The notes: generated by a model from the sequence alone, not told the origin. A stretch of DNA of 64,000 bases from an uncultured Opitutia bacterium (GCA_903840415.1 CAIMFY010000074.1:186001-250000); one strand, 5' to 3'. Shown: positions 27,312-39,120, counted from the stretch's first letter. Made by a program: numbers and translations.

Positions 27312-27890
27312 ATGAAAGCGACCCGGCTAGAGGCCTTCAGCGATGGTGTGATCGCAATTATTATCACCATCATGGTCCTCGAACTCAAAGTGCCGCACCA
27401 CCATTCGTGGTCAGACCTGCTGGAAGTGGCGCCGACGTTTCTCGCCTACGCACTCAGTTTCCTCAACGTCGCGATTTACTGGGTGAATCACCACCATCTC
27501 ATCCATCTGGTGCGGCGCGTGAACGCTTCCGTCATGTGGGCCAACATGAATCTGCTTTTCTGGCTGTCGCTCGTGCCGTTCGCGACCGCCTATCTCGGCG
27601 AGAACCGCGCTTCGGCGCAATCGGTCGCAGTCTATGGGTTCTCGGCTGGGCTCTGCGCACTCGCCTATTATATTCTTCGCCACGCCATTGCGTGCCAGAC
27701 GCACGATGATCCGAAGGTCAGCCAGCTGCACCGTTGCATGTTGAGGAAAAACCGGATCGCGATGGGACTCTACGGGGTCGCGGTCGGGGTTTCGTTTCTT
27801 TCGCCATGGCTCGCGCTCGCGTTGATCATGATGCCGGCGCTGATGTATTTTATGCCCGACCGCGAAGTGGAGAAACTGATCGGCGAGTAG
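27312..27890 (+). CDS. TMEM175-like potassium channel protein (DUF1211)
   Basis: A 192-residue inner-membrane protein with six predicted helices. The first helix carries the family mark RLEAFSDGVIAIIITIMVLELK (the FSDG motif that lines the potassium pore in bacterial TMEM175 homologues). Seen also: LNVAIYWVNHHHLIHLVRRV with the conserved His cluster, and FWLSLVPFATAYLGEN. The ATG at 27312 matches the family N-terminus. It is divergent from lipA and 74 bp before lysS. Confidence 0.88.
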   Translation: MKATRLEAFSDGVIAIIITIMVLELKVPHHHSWSDLLEVAPTFLAYALSFLNVAIYWVNHHHLIHLVRRVNASVMWANMNLLFWLSLVPFATAYLGENRASAQSVAVYGFSAGLCALAYYILRHAIACQTHDDPKVSQLHRCMLRKNRIAMGLYGVAVGVSFLSPWLALALIMMPALMYFMPDREVEKLIGE

Positions 27891-27964
27891 ACCGCGCGAC
27901 GCAGCGGCCGTGCACTGCTTTCCGTTTGCCCCACACCCTCGCGCCGCTCAACGTGCGCGGTTCC

Positions 27965-29434
27965 ATGAGCGACATCCATCACGACATCTCCCACGACCAG
28001 CATGCGGTGCGGCGCCAAAAGCTCGCCGAGATGCGCGCCGCGGGCTTCGATCCGTTTCGCGCGAATTTTTCGACGACGCACTTCTCGGCCGATGCGCTCA
28101 AGCTCCATGTCGACGGGCAGGACAACGTCGTAACCGTCGCTGTCGCCGGCCGCCTCGTGACGATCCGCGACATGGGTAAGAGCCAGTTCGTGAAGATTCT
28201 CGACCAGCAGGGGCAAATCCAGCTCTACGTGAAGAAGGACGTCGTCGGCGACGAGGCTTACGCCGCGTTCAAGAAACTCGATCTCGGCGACATCCTTGGC
28301 GCGCGCGGCACCCTCTTCAAAACGAAGACTGGCGAAGTCACGGTGCGCGTCGAAAGCACGACGCTCGTCGCCAAGTCGCTACGCCCGCTCCCGGAAAAAT
28401 TCCACGGTCTCACCGATCCTGAGCAGGTCTACCGGCAGCGCTACCTCGATCTGATCGTCAACGCGGAGTCGCGCGCGCGTTTGCAATTGCGGTCGCGGGT
28501 CGTCTCGCATATCCGCCGCTTTCTTGAGGCGCGCCAGTTCATCGAAGCCGAGACGCCGGTGCTTGAAAGCACGGCGGGCGGCGCGGCGGCGCGGCCGTTC
28601 GTCACCCACCACAACGCGCTCGGCACGGATTTTTACCTGCGCATCGCGACCGAGCTGCGGCTGAAACGGCTGCTCGTCGGCGGATTCGATCGCGTGTTCG
28701 AAATCGGCCGCATCTTCCGCAACGAGGGTGTCTCGCGGAAACACAATCCCGAGTTCACCATGCTCGAAGTCTATCAGGCCTACAGCGACTACCGCGGCAT
28801 GATGGCGCTCATCCGCGACCTGCTCACGTCACTCTGCACCGACGTGCTCGGCACGACGAAAATCAAACACGCCGCCAGCGGCCAGGAGATCGACTTCGCC
28901 GGCGAGTGGCGCGAGGTGCGCTACAAGGATTTGATTAAGGAAGCCACCGGCGATGCCGATTGGTTCGCGCGCAGCAAGGCGGAGAAAATCGCCGCCGCCG
29001 AAAAACTCGGTCTCGGGATCCATCCCGGCTGGGAAGAGTTCGAGATTACCAACGAAATTTTCTCCAAGAAAATTGAGCCGACGCTGATTCAGCCGACCTT
29101 CGTCACGCACCTGCCGAAAGAACTCTGCCCGCTCGCAAAGCTCAACGCCGACGACCCGGCCGTGCTCGACGTCTTCGAACTCACGATCGGTGGCATGGAA
29201 GTGGCGCCAGCGTATTCCGAGCAAAACGATCCCGACGTGCAGCGCGCGATGTTCGAGGCGCAGGCTGGCGAGGAGAAGCAAAGCATCGATCAAGATTTTC
29301 TGCTCGCGCTGGAGCACGGCATGCCGCCCGCCGGCGGGATGGGTGTCGGCATCGATCGCCTTTGCATCCTTCTCACCGGCGCGGAAAGCATCCGCGACGT
29401 GATTCTGTTTCCGCAGCTGAAGCCGGGCGCTTGA
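27965..29434 (+). CDS. lysS: Lysyl-tRNA synthetase, class II
   Basis: Charges tRNA-Lys in the cytoplasm; 489 residues from the ATG at 27965, the family length. Seen: an OB-fold anticodon domain (GRLVTIRDMGKSQFVKILDQQGQIQLYVK), the motif 1 region ETPVLESTAGGAAARPFVTHHNAL, motif 2 FEIGRIFRNEGVSRKHNPEFTMLE and motif 3 MPPAGGMGVGIDRL near the C-terminus. The frame is open to 27734 inside the preceding channel gene but similarity begins after 27965. Confidence 0.96.
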   Translation: MSDIHHDISHDQHAVRRQKLAEMRAAGFDPFRANFSTTHFSADALKLHVDGQDNVVTVAVAGRLVTIRDMGKSQFVKILDQQGQIQLYVKKDVVGDEAYAAFKKLDLGDILGARGTLFKTKTGEVTVRVESTTLVAKSLRPLPEKFHGLTDPEQVYRQRYLDLIVNAESRARLQLRSRVVSHIRRFLEARQFIEAETPVLESTAGGAAARPFVTHHNALGTDFYLRIATELRLKRLLVGGFDRVFEIGRIFRNEGVSRKHNPEFTMLEVYQAYSDYRGMMALIRDLLTSLCTDVLGTTKIKHAASGQEIDFAGEWREVRYKDLIKEATGDADWFARSKAEKIAAAEKLGLGIHPGWEEFEITNEIFSKKIEPTLIQPTFVTHLPKELCPLAKLNADDPAVLDVFELTIGGMEVAPAYSEQNDPDVQRAMFEAQAGEEKQSIDQDFLLALEHGMPPAGGMGVGIDRLCILLTGAESIRDVILFPQLKPGA

Positions 29435-29460
29435 GACAAAGAAGAAGATAGAAACATCAG

Positions 29461-29513
29461 AAAGAAGAAACTCGGAAACTCTCGGTCGTTTCGTCTTTCT
29501 CAGTTTCTTCTTT
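29461..29513. repeat. Inverted repeat between lysS and lolC
   Basis: AAAGAAGAAACTCGGAAA at 29461-29478 is matched by TTTCTCAGTTTCTTCTTT at 29496-29513 (16 of 18 paired). It could terminate lysS transcripts on either strand, or be a dispersed repeat. It is A/G-rich, unlike the surrounding GC-rich DNA. Confidence 0.6.
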
Positions 29514-29520
29514 GCCCGCC

Positions 29521-30757
29521 ATGCCTTGGTATCTCTATCTCGCGCTGAAACAGCTGTTCCCGACCGGACGGCGGTTTCCGTTTTTCACGGCGATCTCGGT
29601 GCTCGGCGTGGCGTTGGGCGTGGCGGTGCTGATCATTTCGTCGAGCGTGATGGGCGGCTTTGGGCACAAGATTCGCGAGATGACCGTCGACACCCAGGGC
29701 GACGTGCAGGTGCGCGGCGACGGGTTGATCGCCGATCCGGCGGCGTTGCAGGTGCAGCTCATGAAAATCCCCGGTGTCGTCGCGACGACACCGTTCGCCG
29801 AGGGACCAGTCGCGGTGATTTACCAGCTCAAACCGCAGTTTCCGGGGCTGCAGGGCATCGATCCCAATCGCATCGGCAACGTGATTCCGCTTAATCGCTA
29901 CATCACCGGCGGATCGCTCGCGGCGCTCGACGACGACTCGATCATTCTCGGCTCGCAACTTGCGATCGCGCTTGGCGCGCGGTTGGGGGACAAGGTCGAG
30001 GTCTACTCGCCGCTTGCGTTCGAGAAATTAAGGATGTCGAAGGGTGACGAAGTTTTCCTGCCGCGCGAGCTGCGCGTCGTCGGCTATTTTGAATTCGGCC
30101 ACCAGGCGCTCGACGGCTCGGTGGCGCTCGTGCCGCTCCGCGCGATGCAGGATCTCTACGGGCTCGGTCGCGCGGTGCATGGCATCAATATCAAGATCAC
30201 CCACGGCCTCGACGCCGATGTCATGGCGGAGCGCATCAACGCCGCCTTGCCATCGCCGCAGCACCTCCGCGCCCGCTCGTGGATCGAGATTAATCAGGAC
30301 TTTCTCTTCGTGCTCCAGTTCGAGCGGAATATGATGTTTTTCCTCCTGATGTTCATCGTGGTCGTCGCGGCGTTTTCCGTGACGAGTTCGCTGCTCATCG
30401 CGGTGGTGCGCAAGACCCGCGAGATTGGATTACTGGGCGCGCTCGGCGCGAAACCGCGGCAAGTGGCGGCGTGTTTTTGCTTCCAGGGATTTTTCATTGG
30501 CGTGGCCGGCACCTTGGTCGGTCTCGGCCTCGGCTTCGGCGTGCTGGGCGTGCGGGATAACATCATCGAAATCTTCGCGCGGATCACCCAGAGCAAGGCG
30601 GCGCTGTTGCGCTTCTACCAGTTCAGCCACCTGCCGTCCTACACCGAACCGTCCTACCTTGTCGCGACGATCATCGGCACCATCGGCATCTCGACGCTCG
30701 CCGGGCTCCTCCCGGCGTGGCGGGCGGCGAAACTCAAACCCGTGGAGGCGCTTCGCA

Positions 30758-30765
<8 letters not shown>
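29521..30765 (+). CDS. lolC: Lipoprotein-releasing system permease LolC/LolE
   Basis: Inner-membrane subunit of the Lol ABC machine that extracts mature lipoproteins toward the outer membrane. The 414 residues have the MacB/FtsX layout: one N-terminal helix (FFTAISVLGVALGVAVLIISSSVMGGF), a large periplasmic domain about residues 50-270, then three helices starting FLLMFIVVVAAFSVTSSLL and ending LAGLLPAWRAAKLKPVEALRSE. A single LolC/E gene may form a homodimer. It overlaps lolD by 8 bp. Confidence 0.9.
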
Positions 30766-31409
<644 letters not shown>

Positions 31410-31417
<8 letters not shown>

Positions 31418-32393
31418 ACCGAAAATCCGGTGCGGCGTCGCGGGCGTCGGCTCGCTCGGGCAACATCACGCCCGTATCTACTCCACACTGCCGGGAGCGG
31501 AACTCGCCGGGATTTTCGAGACGAGCGACGCGCGCGCGGCGGAGATTTGCGCGAAGTTTAATTGCCGCCGCTTCGCGACGCTCGCGGAGCTGGGGGCGAA
31601 TTGCGATGCGGCGTCGGTCGTCGTGCCGACGGACAAGCATGAAGCGGTGGCGTTACCGCTGCTAGCGCAGGGCTGTCACTTGCTAATCGAGAAGCCGTTG
31701 TGCGCCTCGCTTGAGGAAGCGGAGCGCGTGTTGGCGGCGGCGCAGGCAAGAAAGTGCCTCGTGCAGGTCGGCCATATCGAGCACTTCAACCCGGTGATGA
31801 GTTTCCTCGAGAAGGAAATCGACGAGCCGCGCTACATCACCGCCGAGCGGCTCGCGCCCTACCAGCCGCGCGGCACCGAGGTCGGTGTGGTGCTCGACCT
31901 GATGATCCACGACATCGGAATCGTGCTTGCACTGGTGAAATCGCCGATCGCGAAGATCGACAGCGTCGGCGTGACGGTGCTCTCGAAGAGCGAGGACATC
32001 GCCAACGCGCGCATGCAGTTCGCGAACGGCTGCGTTGCCAACCTCAGCGCGAGTCGGATGAGCACGAAGAAGGCGCGCGAGATCCGGATCTTTCAGGGCG
32101 ACGCCTACCTCTCGCTTGATTTCATGAACCAGACCGGGCACCTCGTGAAGAAGAGCGACATCATCGCCTACGGACTGAAAATGAAGATCGGCCTCGTGAA
32201 GGCCGGCGATCTCAGTGCGATTCCGGTGAAGGAGATTCCGATCGAAAAGGGCGAGCCGCTGGCGCTGGAGCTGGCGAGTTTTGTCGAGAGCGTGCGGGAG
32301 GCGAAGCAGCCGAAGGTCGGCGCGGCGCTGGGCAAGAGCGCGCTCGAAGTGGCGATCACGATCACGGAGCAGATTCGCGCTGGGGGAAAGTGA
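31410..32393 (+). CDS. Gfo/Idh/MocA-family oxidoreductase, GnnA candidate
   Basis: NAD(P)-dependent sugar dehydrogenase of 327 residues. Seen: Rossmann GVAGVGSLGQHHARIY at the N-terminus, the family motif LLIEKPLCASLEEAE near residue 95, and VGHIEHFNPV with the sugar-binding C-terminal domain (DLMIHDIGIVLAL). The ATG at 31410 overlaps lolD by 8 bp, and lpxB follows 10 bp downstream. In some bacteria (Acidithiobacillus, Leptospira) the Gfo/Idh enzyme GnnA oxidises UDP-GlcNAc for amide-linked lipid A and lies beside lpx genes. That role is proposed here from context; the partner aminotransferase GnnB is not in the window. Confidence 0.85.
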
Positions 32394-32403
32394 CGCTCGT
32401 CGC

Positions 32404-33555
32404 ATGAGTGCCGCGCTGCCGTTTCGTCTGCCGCCGCCGACCGGCGGCCCCGTCGATGTGCTGGTGATCGCAGGCGAGCATTCGGGCGATGAACACGCGG
32501 CGCGGATGGTGCGCGATTTGCGGTCTAAGCAACCCGGTCGGGTCGTGGCCGCCCTCGGCGGACCGCAGCTCGCTGCGGCGGGCGCGCAGTTGCTGCACGA
32601 TCTCACGGCGTCTTCGGTGGTGGGGCTGGTGGAGGTGTTGAAGAATTATTCCTTCTTTCGCGCGCTCTTCGCCGAGACGCTGCGCTGGATCGGCGAGCAC
32701 CGGCCGCGGGCGGTGTGCTTCGTGGATTATCCGGGGCTGAATCTCCGGCTGGCGGCGGCGTTGCGGGAGCGCGGGTGGTCGGTGAAAGGTGGAGGAAAAA
32801 TCAAAACGCTCTACTACATCTCACCGCAAATCTGGGCATGGAAAGCCGGCCGGCGCTTCGCGATGGCGCGCGATCTCGATGGGCTGGCAGTGATTTTTCC
32901 ATTCGAGGTGAAGTGCTATGCGGACACGGCGCTGCCGGCGGAATTTGTCGGGCATCCGTTCGTGGCGCCGGATTACGCAGCGCCCGTCAGCTACGATCCG
33001 GCGGGGCCGGTGTTGTTGCTGCCCGGGAGCCGGGTGCAGGCAGTGAAGCGGATATTTCCGGCGCTGCTGGCGGGGTTTGAAAAATTTGCGAGCGAGCGGG
33101 TCGACGCGATGGCGGTGGTGTTGCATCCGAGCGATGAGATTCTCGCGATGCTGCGCGCGGCGAATCCACCGGCTAACGTTCGCTTGCAGCAAACCGGGGC
33201 GGTGGTTGCGGCATCGGCCGTGCTGACGTCGAGCGGCACGATGTCGATGCATTGTTCCCTCGCAGGCATTCCGGGCGCGGTGGCCTATCGCGCCAATCCG
33301 TTGACCTACCTGCTCGGCAAAATGCTCGTGAGCGTCGAGCACCTCGGCATTGCCAACCTGCTACTCGGCGAAGCGGTGTATCCCGAATATTTGCAGGGAG
33401 CGGCGTCACCGGCGGCGCTGGCTGCAGAACTGCGGATGTGTGTCGGCGATGCGGCGCGGCGCCAGCGGACGGCAGAGCACGCGGCGCGGTTGCGCGCGTT
33501 GCTGAGCGTGCACGCGAATGGGACCGTGGCGGACTGGCTCGCGCGGCAGCTTTGA
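32404..33555 (+). CDS. lpxB: Lipid-A-disaccharide synthase
   Basis: GT19 glycosyltransferase joining UDP-2,3-diacylglucosamine and lipid X to the lipid A disaccharide at the inner membrane. The 383 residues match the family. Seen: VLVIAGEHSGDEHAARMV, VGLVEVLKNYSFF, CFVDYPGLNLRLA, YYISPQIWAWK and LLLPGSRVQAVKR, with SGTMSMHCSLAGIPGAVAYR near residue 280. It proves an LPS-type outer membrane. The ATG at 32404 follows the oxidoreductase by 10 bp. Confidence 0.94.
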   Translation: MSAALPFRLPPPTGGPVDVLVIAGEHSGDEHAARMVRDLRSKQPGRVVAALGGPQLAAAGAQLLHDLTASSVVGLVEVLKNYSFFRALFAETLRWIGEHRPRAVCFVDYPGLNLRLAAALRERGWSVKGGGKIKTLYYISPQIWAWKAGRRFAMARDLDGLAVIFPFEVKCYADTALPAEFVGHPFVAPDYAAPVSYDPAGPVLLLPGSRVQAVKRIFPALLAGFEKFASERVDAMAVVLHPSDEILAMLRAANPPANVRLQQTGAVVAASAVLTSSGTMSMHCSLAGIPGAVAYRANPLTYLLGKMLVSVEHLGIANLLLGEAVYPEYLQGAASPAALAAELRMCVGDAARRQRTAEHAARLRALLSVHANGTVADWLARQL

Positions 33556-33624
33556 TCCGGGTTCGGGCGCAAAAAATGCGGAGTAGCGTCGGCGCGAAAT
33601 TGTCACATTGTCTGAGCTGATCCC

Positions 33625-36600
33625 ATGCTGAGTCCGGAACGCTACTCGCCACCCCGTCGCCGCAGCCGCGCGTTGCCGTGGCTCGTGCTCGCCGCCGGCG
33701 TACTCGTGTCGGTCCTGACGTGGCAGGTCACGCGCCGGGAATTGCACCGGCAGGACGAGGCGCGGTTCGAGCGGTTGCAGGAGCGCGTGCTGGCGAGCGT
33801 AAACCAGCGCTTTCAGGCCGCGGCTCAGGCGCTCTACGGCGGGCGGGCGCTGATCGAGGCGCAGGGCGAATTGTCGACGGCGCGCTGGACGGACTTCGTG
33901 CAGGCGGAGGCACGTTTTTTTGATCGAGGAGTCGTCGGGCTTGGCATCGTGCGGCGCGTGGAGCGATCGCAACTCGACGCCCTTGAAGCCCGGGTTCGGG
34001 CTCTTGGCCGGCCGGATTTCAAGGTGGAGCGTCGGAGCGACGCCGGTGTCGCCTACATCGTTACCCAGATCGAACCGATCGCGACGAACCGCAATGCGCT
34101 CGGGCTCGATCTCGCGGCGAGCACGACGGGGCGCCGGCGCGCGGCGGCGGATGAGGCGATGCGCACCGGCCAGCCGGTGATCACACGGCGGCTCGACGTG
34201 ATTGCGGGCGACAGTTCGGTGGTGGGCGGACTGTTGTTCTTGCCCGTCTTTGGTGCGACCGAATTTTCGGATGAGGAAGCGAGAGTGTGCGCGTTGCGCG
34301 GGTGGGTTTATGCGTCGCTGCGCTTCGACTTGCTGCTGCGCGGAGTCGCGCAGGTCGCGGAAGAGCAAGTGGAGTTCGAAGCCTATGAGGATGGCGTGGC
34401 GAACGCGGAGGCGCTGCTGTTCGATGAGGACGGTAAACTCAATTTCGACGACAAACACTGGCAACAACTCGCGTCGGCGGATGACGGACCGTTGATGGCT
34501 TCGCTCATAGTGCCGGTTTATGGCCGCACATGGATGCTGCGGATGCGGACCACCACGGCATTTGATGCCCGGGGCAATCACTGGCTGGCGGAGGCGCTGC
34601 TGGGCGGCGGCTGCTTCTTGAGCGTGCTCACGGCAGGGTTCACGTGGCTGTTGGTCGGAGCGCGAGCCCGCGCACTCGCGAAGGCCGGGCGGATGACCAG
34701 CCAGCTCGCGCGGAAGGAGGCGCAGTTCCGCTTCATATTCGAGCAATCACCCATCGGCATCTCGTGGATGCAGAGCCGGCGGGCGGAGACCCGACTCGTC
34801 AACTCCGCGCACGAGCGCATCACGGGCGTCCCGGCGGCCCAGTCGAAGAACACTCAGAATTATTTCAAGGTCACGCATCCTGACGACGTCGTGAAACAAC
34901 AGGCCTTGCTCGACCAGCTCTACAGCGGGAAAATTTCTCAATTTTCACTGGAGAAACGCTACCTGCGACCGGACGGCAGCGTGGTCTGGGCCGTGATGTC
35001 CACGGCCATCCATCGCGACACGGCGGAGGCTGATCCGCTGGAGGTGACGACGCTTGTCGACATCACCGATCTCAAGTTGGCGCAGGAGCAGGCCGCGCGG
35101 GAGCAGGAACGCTTTCGGTTTATTTTCGATGCGATGCCGGTCGGGGTGTCGTGGCGATTTGTCCCGGCGCACGGTCCGGCGGTGCGGCTAATCAACGACG
35201 CTCACCTGCGAATCTGCGGGCTGACGCGCGAGGAGGTCGACCAGCCGGGCGCATTTGATCGCATCAGCCACCCGGATGAGCAGGAGCGCGAACGCGAACT
35301 TAGCGGCCGCCTCGAATCCGGCGAAATCGAGCATTTCTTAATCGAGAAGCGCTACCTGCGGCCGGACGGTGAGACGGTGTGGGTCGTCTTCGAGTTTGAG
35401 CGCAAGCGGTTTCCCGACGGCAGCCACGCCGATCTCTCAACGGTCGTCGATATCACGGCGCAGAAGCGGCAGGAGGGCGAGCTGCGCACCGCGAAGGAAG
35501 CGGCCGAGGCGGCCAACATTGCGAAGAGCCAGTTCCTCGCGATGATGAGCCACGAAATCCGCACGCCGATGAACGGTGTGATCGGCATGACTTCGTTGTT
35601 GCTCGATTCGAGCCTCAATTCGGAGCAACGCGACTACGTCGACACGATTCGGCACAGTGGCGATTCGCTGCTGACGATCATCAACGACATCCTCGATTTT
35701 TCCAAAATCGAGTCAGGCCGGCTGGAGTTGGAGCAAACCGAGTTCGACGTGCGCGAATGTGTCGAGGCTGCGCTCGATCTGCTGGCGCCACGCGTGGCGG
35801 AGAAGGGCCTCGACCTACTCTACGAAGTAGCGGACGGCGTGCCCGGCCTCGTGCGGGGCGATCCGACGCGGTTGAGGCAGATCCTGGTGAATCTGCTCGG
35901 CAACGCTGTGAAATTCACGGCGCATGGCGAAGTGATGTTAAGCGTGGCGTCGCAGCCGGGCGAGGGCGGTCACATTGAGATGGTGTTTGCGGTACGCGAC
36001 ACGGGCATCGGGATTTCCGAGGAGGGGCGGCGGCGGTTGTTCCAGTCGTTCTCGCAGGTCGATGCGTCGACCACGCGCAAGTTTGGCGGCACCGGCCTCG
36101 GTCTCGTGATCAGCAAGCGGCTCGCCGAGCTGATGGGTGGACGGATGTGGGTCGAGAGCGAGCCGGGCGTGGGATCGACGTTTCATTTCACCATCGTGGC
36201 CGAACTGTGCGCGAGCAAACCCCGCGCTTGGACGACTGTCAGTGCCGCGCATCTGGCGGGTCGCCGGCTGCTCGTAGTCGATGACAACGCCACCAACCGC
36301 CGCATCCTCGCCGACGTGGGGGCGAGTTGGGGCATGCAGGTCACGACGCTTGCCACGGGCCGCGAGGCGCTCGCTTGTTTGCGCGACGGGCAGTTGTTCG
36401 ACGTGGGTGTGCTCGACATGCACATGCCGGAGATGGATGGCTTGGATCTGGCACGCGAGATTCGGCGCCTGCGCGACGAAGGCAGCATGCCCCTCGTGTT
36501 GCTCTCCTCGCTCGGTCAGGGCGAGTCAGGGGCGAACTTTAAAATTTTCGCGGCGCGGCTGACGAAACCGACGAAGCCCGCGCAGCTGTTCGAGGTGCTG

Positions 36601-37071
36601 GCGTCGTTGTTCAAGACCGAGGGACCGGAGGCCCGCCCCGTGTCGGCGCAGCCGTTTGTCGTGGCTGCCGCCGCAGCCGCCACACGCACCGAGCACTTGC
36701 TGCTCGCCGAGGATAATGCGGTCAACCAGAAGGTCGCGCTCCTCATGCTCGGCAAACTCGGCTATCGGGCCGACATCGCAGCGAGCGGCTACGAGGTGCT
36801 CGATGCAGTGCAACGCCAGCCCTACGACATCATTCTCATGGATGTCCAGATGCCGGATATGGACGGGCTCGAAGCGGCGCGGCAAATCCGGGTCCGCGAA
36901 GCCGGTGGCGCCACGCACTGCTGGATCATCGCGTTGACCGCGAATGCCATGCAGGGCGATCGCGAAGTCTGCCTGGCCGCCGGGATGGACGACTACATCA
37001 GCAAGCCGATCAAGACCGACGAACTCGGCGCGGCGCTGGACCGTGCGCGGTCTGCTCGGCAGAAATCCTAG
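33625..37071 (+). CDS. Membrane hybrid histidine kinase: CHASE-PAS-PAS-HisKA-HATPase-REC-REC
   Basis: A 1148-residue sensor kinase. Order: membrane helix about 16-34, periplasmic CHASE domain about 90-270 ([16 protein letters not shown]), second helix about 320-345, PAS about 365-490, PAS about 500-625, HisKA with His643 in [12 protein letters not shown], HATPase with [11 protein letters not shown]-type box and [12 protein letters not shown], receiver 1 from about 880 ([10 protein letters not shown]; Asp931), receiver 2 from about 1025 ([10 protein letters not shown]; Asp1073; Lys in YISKPIK). Both receivers keep acidic, Asp and Lys residues. There is no Hpt domain, so a separate phosphotransfer protein is needed. 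The signal sensed is unknown. Its end overlaps hemA convergently by 4 bp. Confidence 0.93.
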   Translation: MLSPERYSPPRRRSRALPWLVLAAGVLVSVLTWQVTRRELHRQDEARFERLQERVLASVNQRFQAAAQALYGGRALIEAQGELSTARWTDFVQAEARFFDRGVVGLGIVRRVERSQLDALEARVRALGRPDFKVERRSDAGVAYIVTQIEPIATNRNALGLDLAASTTGRRRAAADEAMRTGQPVITRRLDVIAGDSSVVGGLLFLPVFGATEFSDEEARVCALRGWVYASLRFDLLLRGVAQVAEEQVEFEAYEDGVANAEALLFDEDGKLNFDDKHWQQLASADDGPLMASLIVPVYGRTWMLRMRTTTAFDARGNHWLAEALLGGGCFLSVLTAGFTWLLVGARARALAKAGRMTSQLARKEAQFRFIFEQSPIGISWMQSRRAETRLVNSAHERITGVPAAQSKNTQNYFKVTHPDDVVKQQALLDQLYSGKISQFSLEKRYLRPDGSVVWAVMSTAIHRDTAEADPLEVTTLVDITDLKLAQEQAAREQERFRFIFDAMPVGVSWRFVPAHGPAVRLINDAHLRICGLTREEVDQPGAFDRISHPDEQERERELSGRLESGEIEHFLIEKRYLRPDGETVWVVFEFERKRFPDGSHADLSTVVDITAQKRQEGELRTAKEAAEAANIAKSQFLAMMSHEIRTPMNGVIGMTSLLLDSSLNSEQRDYVDTIRHSGDSLLTIINDILDFSKIESGRLELEQTEFDVRECVEAALDLLAPRVAEKGLDLLYEVADGVPGLVRGDPTRLRQILVNLLGNAVKFTAHGEVMLSVASQPGEGGHIEMVFAVRDTGIGISEEGRRRLFQSFSQVDASTTRKFGGTGLGLVISKRLAELMGGRMWVESEPGVGSTFHFTIVAELCASKPRAWTTVSAAHLAGRRLLVVDDNATNRRILADVGASWGMQVTTLATGREALACLRDGQLFDVGVLDMHMPEMDGLDLAREIRRLRDEGSMPLVLLSSLGQGESGANFKIFAARLTKPTKPAQLFEVLASLFKTEGPEARPVSAQPFVVAAAAAATRTEHLLLAEDNAVNQKVALLMLGKLGYRADIAASGYEVLDAVQRQPYDIILMDVQMPDMDGLEAARQIRVREAGGATHCWIIALTANAMQGDREVCLAAGMDDYISKPIKTDELGAALDRARSARQKS

Positions 37072-38150
37072 GCTGGATCCGCGCGAGGAACAGACGAGGC
37101 ATTTACGCCATTGGCGAGCGCTTCGACTTGCGGGGCCACGTGTCGCCATAGTGCCTCGGCTTTTTCCGCGATGATAGCGCGGCCCTTCGCCAGTTCGGCG
37201 GCGCGGGCGGCGCGATTTTCCTCGGCGATCTTTGCGAGGTCGTCGAGGTTGTAGACGTAGACGTTTTCCAATTCGGCCACAGCCGGCTCCACATCGCGCG
37301 GGAGCGCTTGATCGATGAAGAAGAGCGGCCGGGCCGGACGCCGGTGCATCGCGGCCGCGACGGCGGCCAGCGAAACCACGGTGCCCGGCGCGGAAGTCGC
37401 GCAGACGATGACATCGAATTCCGAGAATCTCGCGTCGCGTTGTTCGAATGGCATCGCGCTGCCGCCGAGCAAGGTCGCCAACTCCATCGCGCGCTCGAAC
37501 CGCCGGCTCGCCACGGTGAGCGCCGCTGCGCCGCGGCTTTGAAAAGCCTTGGCCGTTTTCTCGCCAATCTCGCCGGCGCCGAGGAGCAGAATGCGCGCTT
37601 CCTGCAGGCCGCCAAAAATATTCAGCGCAAGATCGACCGCGACGTTGGCGATGCTGACTTGGCCGGCGGTGATCGCGGTGTTAGTGCGGACCGCCTTGGC
37701 CGCCTGAAATCCTTTTTGGAAAACGCGGTTCAGCACCGGGCCGGTCGATCCGCTCGACTGGGCGGCGGCGTAGGCTTCCTTTACCTGGCCGAAAATTTCC
37801 GTTTCACCGATGAGCTGGGAATCGAGGCCGGCGGCGACTTCGAGCAGGTGCTGCACAGCTTCGCGCCCGCGGAGACTGAGCCGGATCTTTTCAAATTCGA
37901 TCGTCGCAAAATTCTGCCGCGCGCAAAACGCCGCGGTCACGAGCGCCACGGCAGTCGCATCGCTGCCCACGCCGTAGAACTCGATTCGGTTGCACGTGCT
38001 GAGCACCGCGAATTCCTTGAGCCCGGCGATCTGGGTGAGCTCGGTGCGGAGGGCGGCGGCGTTGTCCGCAGTGATGGCGAGCTTTTCGCGCACTTCGATC
38101 GGCGCACGGTGGTGATTGGCGCCGATGACAAAGAGTCCGTCGGCGCTCAT
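37068..38150 (-). CDS. hemA: Glutamyl-tRNA reductase
   Basis: First enzyme of tetrapyrrole synthesis by the C5 route, reducing glutamyl-tRNA to glutamate-1-semialdehyde. The 360 residues show [15 protein letters not shown], the catalytic Cys in [12 protein letters not shown] near residue 52, [17 protein letters not shown], the NADPH loop [16 protein letters not shown] and [15 protein letters not shown]. It is shorter than the E. coli protein (418) and lacks most of the C-terminal dimerisation helices. It overlaps the upstream HemX/CcsA-like gene by 4 bp (ATGA). Supplies heme, in keeping with the large oxidase locus elsewhere. Confidence 0.95.
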   Translation of the reverse strand: MSADGLFVIGANHHRAPIEVREKLAITADNAAALRTELTQIAGLKEFAVLSTCNRIEFYGVGSDATAVALVTAAFCARQNFATIEFEKIRLSLRGREAVQHLLEVAAGLDSQLIGETEIFGQVKEAYAAAQSSGSTGPVLNRVFQKGFQAAKAVRTNTAITAGQVSIANVAVDLALNIFGGLQEARILLLGAGEIGEKTAKAFQSRGAAALTVASRRFERAMELATLLGGSAMPFEQRDARFSEFDVIVCATSAPGTVVSLAAVAAAMHRRPARPLFFIDQALPRDVEPAVAELENVYVYNLDDLAKIAEENRAARAAELAKGRAIIAEKAEALWRHVAPQVEALANGVNASSVPRADPA

Positions 38151-38995
38151 CGCGTGCTCGCCATCTTCATCGGCGGGTTGATCGGATGGCGGCTGGCGTC
38201 AACGAAACCAAGCGAAAGGAGCGCGATGGGGAAGAGCACGAGGCAGGTCCACGCAAAGCGCTTCGCGAGCAGTTGACCCCGGAGGCGCAGGCTGAGCGCG
38301 GAGCTGTAGGCCGTCCACACGAGAATGGGCGCGATGAACTTGCCAGCATCGACCGCCGCGATCCCGCGTGCCCAGAAAATTAGTCCCATGGTCAACGAAA
38401 ACCCGAGCAACGACACGCCGGCGACGAGTAGCCGCAGTCCGATATGATCGAGATCGAGGATGGAAGGCAGGAACGAAAAGAGGCCGCCGAACTGTTTCGA
38501 TTTGAGTGAGAAGTGGCGGAGCAAAAACATCAGCGAAGTGAGCGCGAGCAGCGCAAACACGCCGTAGCTGAAAAGCGCGAGGGCGGCGTGCAGTTCGACG
38601 AGGGTATTGCCGCCGAAGATGTGGGCGCGACGCGTGGCATCCCAGCCCGGAAAGATGAGCGAGACAATCGAGAGCACAGCGGCAAGGCAGGACGTAAAAT
38701 AACCGAGCAAACTCAGCCGGAACGTCACACCGATCATGAAATAGAGGGTGATGGCTGACCACGCAGTGAATTGGAAAATCTCGAAAGTGTTGCCGAGCGG
38801 ACAGCCGGCGACCGCTTTGCCACGGATGCCCAGACCGACGAGTTGAAGCGCGTAACCGAGAGCGATAAGGATGTTGGTCTGACCACCTGCGGGCCGGCCC
38901 GTGCGAAGGATCGACAACGTGCCCAGCAGGAAGCCCACGAGATAAAATCCCGCGGCACCCCAGAGCCACGTGCGATCAGCGATGTCGGTAAACAT
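38147..38995 (-). CDS. HemX/CcsA-like cytochrome c assembly membrane protein
   Basis: A 282-residue inner-membrane protein with about eight helices of the CcsA/HemX family. Seen: NTFEIFQFTAWSAITLYFMIG (the family W-region near residue 70), FGGNTLVELHAALALFSYGVFALLALTS with its conserved His and YGVF, and GFSLTMGLIFWARGIAA. Coupling to hemA (4-bp overlap) is the HemX arrangement, where the protein tunes HemA; a heme-handling role in cytochrome c assembly is the alternative. Confidence 0.87.
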   Translation of the reverse strand: MFTDIADRTWLWGAAGFYLVGFLLGTLSILRTGRPAGGQTNILIALGYALQLVGLGIRGKAVAGCPLGNTFEIFQFTAWSAITLYFMIGVTFRLSLLGYFTSCLAAVLSIVSLIFPGWDATRRAHIFGGNTLVELHAALALFSYGVFALLALTSLMFLLRHFSLKSKQFGGLFSFLPSILDLDHIGLRLLVAGVSLLGFSLTMGLIFWARGIAAVDAGKFIAPILVWTAYSSALSLRLRGQLLAKRFAWTCLVLFPIALLSLGFVDASRHPINPPMKMASTR

Positions 38996-39120
38996 GTTGC
39001 GGCGTCACGGTAGGCAACCGGACGCGTTGGGCAAGACTTGCGCACACGGACCGCAAATCTTGCTTGAAAATTAGCAAACGCCGCGGCGCCCACTGCCGCC
39101 GAATAGCGTATCGGCTAGCG

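Noticed and set aside
33406-34746. Minus-strand open frame over the lpxB end and kinase start
   Set aside because: Crosses gene borders and is Arg-rich low complexity.
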